DNA of 64,000 bases, from contig NZ_JAUIRR010000002.1 in the NCBI RefSeq assembly GCF_030577135.1, positions 248,001 through 312,000 of the forward strand. The letters are read 5' to 3'. Both the position numbers and the translations under genes were made by a program. Shown piece after piece: positions 63,121-64,000 of this stretch; position 1 is the first letter of the stretch, and each line of letters opens with the position of its first letter. The stretch is from Sulfurimonas sp. hsl 1-7 (GTDB taxonomy: Bacteria > Campylobacterota > Campylobacteria > Campylobacterales > Sulfurimonadaceae). A model generated the notes under the pieces. That model was given only the letters and a program-made list of their open reading frames with translations, ran no database searches and was not told where the DNA came from.

Positions 63121-63133
63121 CTATCTTCCTCCC

Positions 63134-63670
63134 TTATTTTTTAGCAGTTTTACCGGCTTTACGCACGATATGCTCATCCATGTATTTAACACCTTTACCT
63201 TTGTACGGTTCAGGTGGACGGAAACTTCTAATCTCAGCTGCAACTTGACCAAGTGTTTGCTTGTCGTGAGATTTTAAAATGATCACGTTTTTCTCAACAG
63301 CAGCTTCAATACCTTCCGGTAAGTCGTAGTTGATGTCGTGAGAGAAACCAAGTTGTAAGTTAAGAACTTTACCTTGAACAGCAGCTCTATAACCAACACC
63401 GTTGATCTCAAGTTTTTTCTCATAACCAGTAGTTAAACCAGTAACGATGTTTTGAGCCAATGCTCTAAAAGTTCCCCAGAAAGCTCTATGCTCACGAGAT
63501 TCAGATAAGTTTTTGAAAGTTAAAGTGTTTCCTTCAATTTCAAAAGTAACGTAACCTTTAGTGTCTAAATCAACACTTTTGTTACCTTTAGCAAAAGTTA
63601 TAACATTACCATTTGCGCTAACTTTGATATCAGCTGCAAACTCTACAGGATTTTTTCCAATTCTTGACAT
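63134..63670 (-). CDS. rplF: 50S ribosomal protein L6
   Basis: A 178-residue protein near the factor-binding site. I start at [17 protein letters not shown] (GGAGG upstream), since the extra 27 upstream residues read through the rpsH end. [20 protein letters not shown] and [18 protein letters not shown] are conserved. 10 bases after rpsH. Confidence 0.97.
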   Translation of the reverse strand: MSRIGKNPVEFAADIKVSANGNVITFAKGNKSVDLDTKGYVTFEIEGNTLTFKNLSESREHRAFWGTFRALAQNIVTGLTTGYEKKLEINGVGYRAAVQGKVLNLQLGFSHDINYDLPEGIEAAVEKNVIILKSHDKQTLGQVAAEIRSFRPPEPYKGKGVKYMDEHIVRKAGKTAKK

Positions 63671-63680
63671 GCTATTCCTC

Positions 63681-64000
63681 CTACCAAACTGTACACATAA
63701 CTTCGCCACCAATACCAAGCTCGTAAGCTTTATCGTTTGGTAGAACGCCATGTGAAGTACTAACTATAATAGTACCGTAACCATTTTTAAAACGTTTAAT
63801 TTCTTCTTTACCTTTGTAGATACGACGACCTGGTTTAGATACACGTTTTAACTCATTGATCACATTTTTCTCGTTATCATCATATTTCAATGCAACTTTG
63901 ATAGTCTTTTTTACACCATCTTCGATTACATTAGCAGATTCTAGATAACCTTTTTCAACTAAGATATTTGCTACAGCTTCAACACTTTTAGAGTGTACTA
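63681..64000 (-). CDS. rpsH: 30S ribosomal protein S8, 5' end beyond the window
   Basis: About 106 C-terminal residues of S8. The reading frame stays open past an apparent TTG start at 63890, through [20 protein letters not shown] to the window edge, so this is a partial gene and not a 69-residue one. C-terminal [20 protein letters not shown] and VMCTVW bind 16S helix 21. S8 usually represses the spc operon. Confidence 0.95.
   Translation of the reverse strand, partial: VHSKSVEAVANILVEKGYLESANVIEDGVKKTIKVALKYDDNEKNVINELKRVSKPGRRIYKGKEEIKRFKNGYGTIIVSTSHGVLPNDKAYELGIGGEVMCTVW

Noticed and set aside
63681-63890. A 69-residue gene starting at TTG 63890
   Set aside because: The frame is open to the window edge and matches S8 throughout; it is a partial rpsH.

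Overview
The window looks like a chromosome segment of a low-GC member of the Campylobacterota, most likely Sulfurimonas or a close relative. This is inferred from protein resemblance and gene order, because no rRNA gene is present. Supporting signs are the flgB-flgC-fliE-penicillin-binding-protein cluster behind a sigma-54 site, separate (unfused) rpoB and rpoC, a CetB/CetA-like PAS plus chemoreceptor pair, a Bpt-type aminoacyl-tRNA-protein transferase, and weak or missing -35 boxes and Shine-Dalgarno sites at many genes.

Layout. 1-8.3 kb: the start of priA, two type II/IV pseudopilin genes, the flagellar rod operon flgBC-fliE with an FtsI-type transpeptidase, panC, prfB, bpt and two uncharacterised envelope proteins. 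8.4-25.9 kb (all minus strand): one long translation/transcription block. Read in its own direction it runs from a consensus sigma-70 promoter through tRNA-Thr, tRNA-Tyr, tRNA-Gly, tRNA-Thr, tuf, rpmG, tRNA-Trp, secE, nusG, rplK, rplA, an L10 leader, rplJ, rplL, a long stem-loop, rpoB, rpoC, rpsL, rpsG and fusA. 25.9-30.4 kb (minus): an overlapping three-gene signalling operon, FecR-domain protein, CHASE2 adenylate cyclase, and a GAF/HD-GYP protein fused to a class II (metallo-beta-lactamase fold) cyclic nucleotide phosphodiesterase. 30.5-46.5 kb: housekeeping and single-function genes (yaaA, a TrmH/SpoU methyltransferase, thioredoxin-like protein, AEC transporter, selO, a SagB-type oxidoreductase, tkt, a polyprenyl synthase, a PDZ protein, ybaB, panD, a 2Fe-2S protein, a beta-barrel protein, a lipoprotein, murE, a NifU-like protein and an aldo/keto reductase). 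46.6-49.6 kb (minus): the alpha operon rpmJ-rpsM-rpsK-rpsD-rpoA-rplQ. 49.7-59.6 kb: a mixed-strand accessory block holding an EF-hand-like protein, a Crp/Fnr regulator, an exported small heat-shock protein, a spore-photoproduct-lyase-like radical SAM protein, a lone WGR-like protein, ArsB, the energy-taxis-like pair, a CvfB-like S1 protein and a chorismate mutase. 59.6-64 kb (minus): the end of the spc operon, rpsH-rplF-rplR-rpsE-rplO-secY-map-infA.

The strongest candidate for an under-described system is the cyclase/phosphodiesterase operon at 25.95-30.42 kb. It encodes an extracytoplasmically sensing cAMP-type cyclase translationally coupled to a protein carrying both a predicted c-di-GMP phosphodiesterase and a predicted cAMP phosphodiesterase. 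Other points for a second look are a 20-bp stem with a GGAA loop between rplL and rpoB, an ArsR-type operator overlapping a near-consensus arsB promoter with no arsR nearby, a signal-peptide-bearing Hsp20, several predicted leaderless starts, and the roughly 10 kb block separating infA from rpmJ.
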